Positions 5,825 to 7,431 of a DNA stretch of 7,431 nt are shown piece by piece. The DNA is from 66-474 sp035277545 (GTDB taxonomy: Bacteria; Pseudomonadota; Gammaproteobacteria; Xanthomonadales; Rhodanobacteraceae). The position numbers and the translations under genes were made by a program. Position 1 is the first letter of the stretch, and each line of letters starts with the position of its first letter. Below the pieces are notes generated by a model. It saw only the letters and a program-made list of their open reading frames with translations. It was not told where the DNA came from and made no database searches. The stretch spans positions 1-7,431 of the forward strand of contig DATEKI010000112.1 of the NCBI GenBank assembly GCA_035277545.1, written 5' to 3'.

Positions 5825-5863
5825 GTGAAAGCATTGCGTGCGGCGGGCGTGCCATCAGCATGA
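5825..5863 (+). other. 12-codon mini-ORF coupled to the membrane protein start
   Basis: GTG at 5825 is preceded by a very strong GGGAGGGG (5814-5821) and opens the frame encoding MKALRAAGVPSA. It ends in TGA at 5861-5863, overlapping the ATG of the next gene (ATGA at 5860-5863). The downstream ATG has only a weak purine stretch of its own, so this mini-ORF may load ribosomes for it. It could equally be a chance frame; no function is known. Confidence 0.35.
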
Positions 5864-6462
5864 AGATCTTCCGACCCCTCTACGAGAAAGCCATCGAATG
5901 GGCCGCGAAGCCGCGCGCCGATGTCGGGCTGGCGTTGCTGAGCTTCGTCGAAGCCTTCATCTTTCCGGTCGCACCGGAAATCATGCTGGCGCCGATGACG
6001 CTGGCGCGGCCGCGCCGGTGGTGGCAGTTCGCGTCGCTGAGCCTGTTCTTCTCGCTGCTTGGTTCGCTGGTCGGTTACGCGTTGGGGCATTACGCGTTCG
6101 ACATGTTGAAACCCTTGCTCGCGCAGATCGGCTGGTTGCCGCACCTGGAATCGCTGGTGCATACGCTCGGTGCCGATGCGCAGCAGCATCCCTGGAAAGC
6201 ATTCTGGTTGCTGGTCGCGGCGGGCTTCGTGCCGATTCCGATGAAGGTGGCGAGCTGGGCATGTGGCATCGTCGGGATGCCGATCCTGCCATTCCTCGGC
6301 GGCATCGCCGTGGGACGCGGCAAGCGGGTATTCCTGGTCGCCGGCGTGATCCGGCTGGGCGGCGAGCGCGCCGAGAAGGCGCTGCACAAGCACATCGAAA
6401 CGGCGGGCTGGGTGGTCGTCGCGATCGTTGCCGCGCTGCTGCTGTGGTGGTGGCTGCGCTGA
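5860..6462 (+). CDS. YqaA/DedA-type integral membrane protein (VTT domain)
   Basis: This 200-residue inner-membrane protein resembles the YqaA branch of the DedA/SNARE-associated (VTT domain) superfamily, whose members include lipid transporters and proteins affecting envelope integrity; its exact role is unknown. Features seen are a short amphipathic N-terminus, a re-entrant/membrane segment with the family-like SFVEAFIFPVAPEIMLAPM (28-46), a second span FASLSLFFSLLGSLVGYALGH (57-77), a loop segment, the second Pro-containing motif AAGFVPIPMKVASWACG (120-136) continuing into hydrophobic 137-150, and a C-terminal span WVVVAIVAALLLWWW (184-198). Glu31 and the two FP/IP motifs match the pseudo-repeat typical of the superfamily. 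The ATG at 5860 fits the family N-terminus. It follows pcm after 108 bases; in xanthomonads I recall such a gene between pcm and nlpD, but nlpD is not found here. Transcription probably stops at the hairpin at 6489-6510. Confidence 0.85.
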   Translation: MKIFRPLYEKAIEWAAKPRADVGLALLSFVEAFIFPVAPEIMLAPMTLARPRRWWQFASLSLFFSLLGSLVGYALGHYAFDMLKPLLAQIGWLPHLESLVHTLGADAQQHPWKAFWLLVAAGFVPIPMKVASWACGIVGMPILPFLGGIAVGRGKRVFLVAGVIRLGGERAEKALHKHIETAGWVVVAIVAALLLWWWLR

Positions 6463-6488
6463 TCCCTGATTGCGGCACGCATGAAAAA

Positions 6489-6510
6489 ACGCCCGGCGGG
6501 TGCCGGGCGT
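6489..6510 (-). terminator. Intrinsic terminator between convergent genes
   Basis: A perfect 9-bp stem, ACGCCCGGC (6489-6497) / GCCGGGCGT (6502-6510), has a 4-base GGGT loop. On the minus strand it is followed by a run of six T (A-run at 6484-6489 on +), making it a canonical Rho-independent terminator for the PsiF-type gene, 28 bases past that gene's stop. On the plus strand the tail is only TTCT, so it is probably a weaker terminator for the YqaA-type gene. Confidence 0.88.
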
Positions 6511-6537
6511 TCTGGTTGCTGCAACCGCGTGTGGTGA

Positions 6538-6879
6538 TCAGGCGGCCTTGAGGCAGGTGCTCATGAAGCTCTTGCGGGCGGCGCCCTTGAGGCTCTTGGC
6601 CTTGGCGTCGGCGTTGCAGGTCTTCATCTTTTCCTGCTGGGAGGTCTTGGCAGCCGGCGCGGCGGCTGCAGTCTTGCCGTGCAGGCAATCACTCATGAAC
6701 TTCTTGTGCGCGTCGCCTTTCATGCCCTTGGACTCATGGCTGCAGGTAGCCATCTTGGTCTGCTGCGCGGTCATCGCCTTGGCGGACGAAGCAGCCGTGG
6801 CGCCCGTGGCAAAAGCCGGGGCAGCCGCCAGCGCACCGAGGCTCAGGCCCAGCGCCAACATCGAGGTACGGATCCGCAT
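6538..6879 (-). CDS. psiF: Secreted PsiF-repeat protein
   Basis: This 113-residue protein has a classical signal peptide (MRIRTSMLALGLSLGALAAA…AFA, cleavage near residue 24). It also has two copies of the PsiF repeat: TAQQTKMATC…KGDAHKKFMSDCL (37-66) and TSQQEKMKTC…KGAARKSFMSTCL (79-110). Each repeat has a pair of cysteines (46/65 and 88/109), likely disulfides in the periplasm. E. coli PsiF, a phosphate-starvation-inducible protein of unknown function, has the same two-repeat layout; phosphate control here is not shown by the sequence. The first repeat is two residues shorter between its cysteines than the second (18 versus 20 intervening residues). An Ala-rich linker (71-77) joins them. On the minus strand AGGAG (6887-6891) precedes the ATG by 7 bases. 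The gene is monocistronic, convergent with the YqaA-type gene, and has its own terminator. Confidence 0.88.
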   Translation of the reverse strand: MRIRTSMLALGLSLGALAAAPAFATGATAASSAKAMTAQQTKMATCSHESKGMKGDAHKKFMSDCLHGKTAAAAPAAKTSQQEKMKTCNADAKAKSLKGAARKSFMSTCLKAA

Positions 6880-6929
6880 GACTTCTCTCCTGGTGGAAAT
6901 CGTTACCGGCGGTCTTGCCGGCGCTGCGA

Positions 6930-6935
6930 ACTATA
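6930..6935 (-). promoter_or_regulatory. Candidate -10 box for the PsiF-type gene
   Basis: On the minus strand TATAGT (5 of 6 to the consensus) stands about 50 bases upstream of the start codon. No good -35 hexamer is visible at the usual distance (nearest is TTATCC, spaced 19). Between this site and the start codon, CCGGC-ggtctt-GCCGG (6906-6921) could form a small hairpin in the 5' untranslated region. This is a motif match only. Confidence 0.4.
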
Positions 6936-7080
6936 CGCCCAGCCTTGTGCATTTGGATAAACGAACGCCCGCCGGAACCCGCATTGCGCGTGGCAATTCA
7001 GGTGCCGGTAGGCGTGGTGTTAGGGGAGCGTTAGCAGGCCCGCCGCGTCCATGGTTCGGCAGGCTCGCGTTTGCTTTTGT

Positions 7081-7210
7081 CGAAAGTCCTGCACAGGGGT
7101 GAGCTGGAGCTTTCGTGACATGCCGGTGGCATGTCACGCCAGCGAGCGGGCAGTCCATGGAGAGACTGCCCCGGGCTTGGACGACGAAGCTGGGCGCGCA
7201 GTCGCCCAAG
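7081..7210. other. Cluster of four potential hairpins in a gene-free stretch
   Basis: The 356-bp region 6880-7235 holds no convincing gene. Its left part carries the PsiF-type gene promoter region; bases about 6960-7080 show nothing I can name. The right part has consecutive inverted repeats: CGAAAG (7081-7086)/CTTTCG (7110-7115); a perfect 11-bp stem, CGTGACATGCC-ggt-GGCATGTCACG (7114-7138); an 8-bp stem, GGGCAGTC/GACTGCCC (7148-7155/7164-7171); and CTTGG-a-CGAC/GTCG-c-CCAAG (7176-7185/7201-7210, one mismatch). No T-run follows any of them. Possibilities are a structured RNA, the 3' end and stop region of the aminotransferase transcript, a protein-binding site, or a palindromic repeat cluster. 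I cannot decide between them from sequence alone. Confidence 0.5.
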
Positions 7211-7235
7211 TGCAGGGCGGTGCCAGGGATGGCAA

Positions 7236-7431
7236 TTACGCCGCCGCGCGCTTGGCCTCGACTTCCTGCCGCGGGCCGTGCTTGAGGGCCTCGCGCACGT
7301 GCGCCACCAGCAGGTCCACCTCGGCTTCATTGATGCTGAAGTGCGGGGTGAAGCGCAGTGAATTGGCGCCGCCATGGATCACGTTGATGCCGCGCTCGCG
7401 CATGTATTCCTCGATCGAGTCCGCGCCGAAG
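7236..7431 (-). CDS. Class III PLP-dependent aminotransferase, C-terminal tail (5' end outside window)
   Basis: On the minus strand an open frame enters from the right edge and runs for 64 residues to TAA (7236-7238 on +). It reads FGADSIEEYMRERGINVIHG followed by GANSLRFTPHFSINEAEVDL, then LVAHVREALKHG and a charged, Ala-ending tail. The LRFTPHF motif, followed by a short segment with E-x-E-V-D and then a final helix, is typical of the C-terminal small domain of class III (fold type I) pyridoxal-phosphate aminotransferases such as the acetylornithine/4-aminobutyrate group. The catalytic Lys and cofactor-binding regions lie outside the window, so the substrate cannot be assigned. No canonical terminator with a T-run is visible just downstream; the hairpin cluster at 7081-7210 follows instead. 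Confidence 0.75.
   Translation of the reverse strand, partial: FGADSIEEYMRERGINVIHGGANSLRFTPHFSINEAEVDLLVAHVREALKHGPRQEVEAKRAAA

Noticed and set aside
4582..6393. 603-codon open frame on the minus strand across surE, pcm and the YqaA-type gene
   Set aside because: It is a shadow of three well-supported plus-strand genes, with no family motifs or believable start site.
6514..6526. GGTTGC-T-GCAACC palindrome near the terminator
   Set aside because: It is short, and as a hairpin has only a 5-bp stem; the adjacent 9-bp stem with an A/T run explains termination better.
6931..7209. 92-codon minus-strand frame in the gene-free stretch
   Set aside because: It has no ribosome site, no recognisable family and atypical composition, and it runs through the hairpin cluster.
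1..7431. CRISPR arrays, tRNA or rRNA genes, transposase genes, phage or defence genes
   Set aside because: None was found on reading both strands; all long plus-strand frames belong to housekeeping families, and repeats are limited to short spacer palindromes.

Overview
The window is GC-rich and densely packed with genes. It looks like a chromosomal housekeeping locus of a gammaproteobacterium, most likely of the Xanthomonadales (Lysobacterales), such as a Rhodanobacteraceae- or Xanthomonadaceae-type genome. This placement rests on the gene order pyrG–kdsA–eno–ftsB–surE–pcm–(YqaA-type membrane protein), on the style of the proteins, and on the short CGTCAT…ATGACG repeats in the spacers. It is inferred from memory of these families, not from a database search.

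Layout. Bases 2–856 hold the C-terminal half of CTP synthase (pyrG), cut by the window edge. A spacer with a MITE-like repeat (888–979) leads into kdsA (993–1826), which encodes a metal-dependent-type KDO-8-phosphate synthase. Directly after the kdsA stop lies a 67-bp inverted-repeat element (1829–1895). It is followed by a short GTG-started reading frame (1919–2017) that resembles the first ~30 codons of enolase and appears to be a decayed eno 5' end. Its stop overlaps the start of an unrecognised small lipoprotein gene (2014–2517). The intact enolase gene (2522–3817) follows 4 bp later, then ftsB (3845–4210), surE (4280–5074) and pcm (5071–5751, ATGA overlap with surE). After a second, shorter copy of the spacer repeat and a 12-codon mini-ORF comes a YqaA/DedA-type membrane protein gene (5860–6462). 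A strong hairpin terminator (6489–6510) separates this rightward block from a leftward PsiF-repeat gene (6538–6879). A 356-bp gene-free stretch (6880–7235) contains the promoter side of the PsiF-type gene and a cluster of four potential hairpins (7081–7210). The window ends in the C-terminal tail of a leftward class III aminotransferase gene (7236–7431).

How the genes work together. The rightward block joins nucleotide supply (CTP, also needed for CMP-KDO), KDO synthesis for lipopolysaccharide, glycolysis, the FtsB division protein, and the SurE/Pcm pair linked to stationary-phase and protein-repair functions. Compared with the widespread ftsB–ispD–ispF–truD–surE–pcm–nlpD order of gammaproteobacteria, ispD, ispF and truD are absent between ftsB and surE, and nlpD is absent after the YqaA-type gene.

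No clear new defence, mobile or biosynthetic system is present. The most interesting items are the enolase remnant and the lipoprotein gene wedged between kdsA and eno, the translational-coupling arrangements, a Gln-to-His change next to the CTP synthase amidotransferase nucleophile, and the hairpin cluster at 7081–7210.
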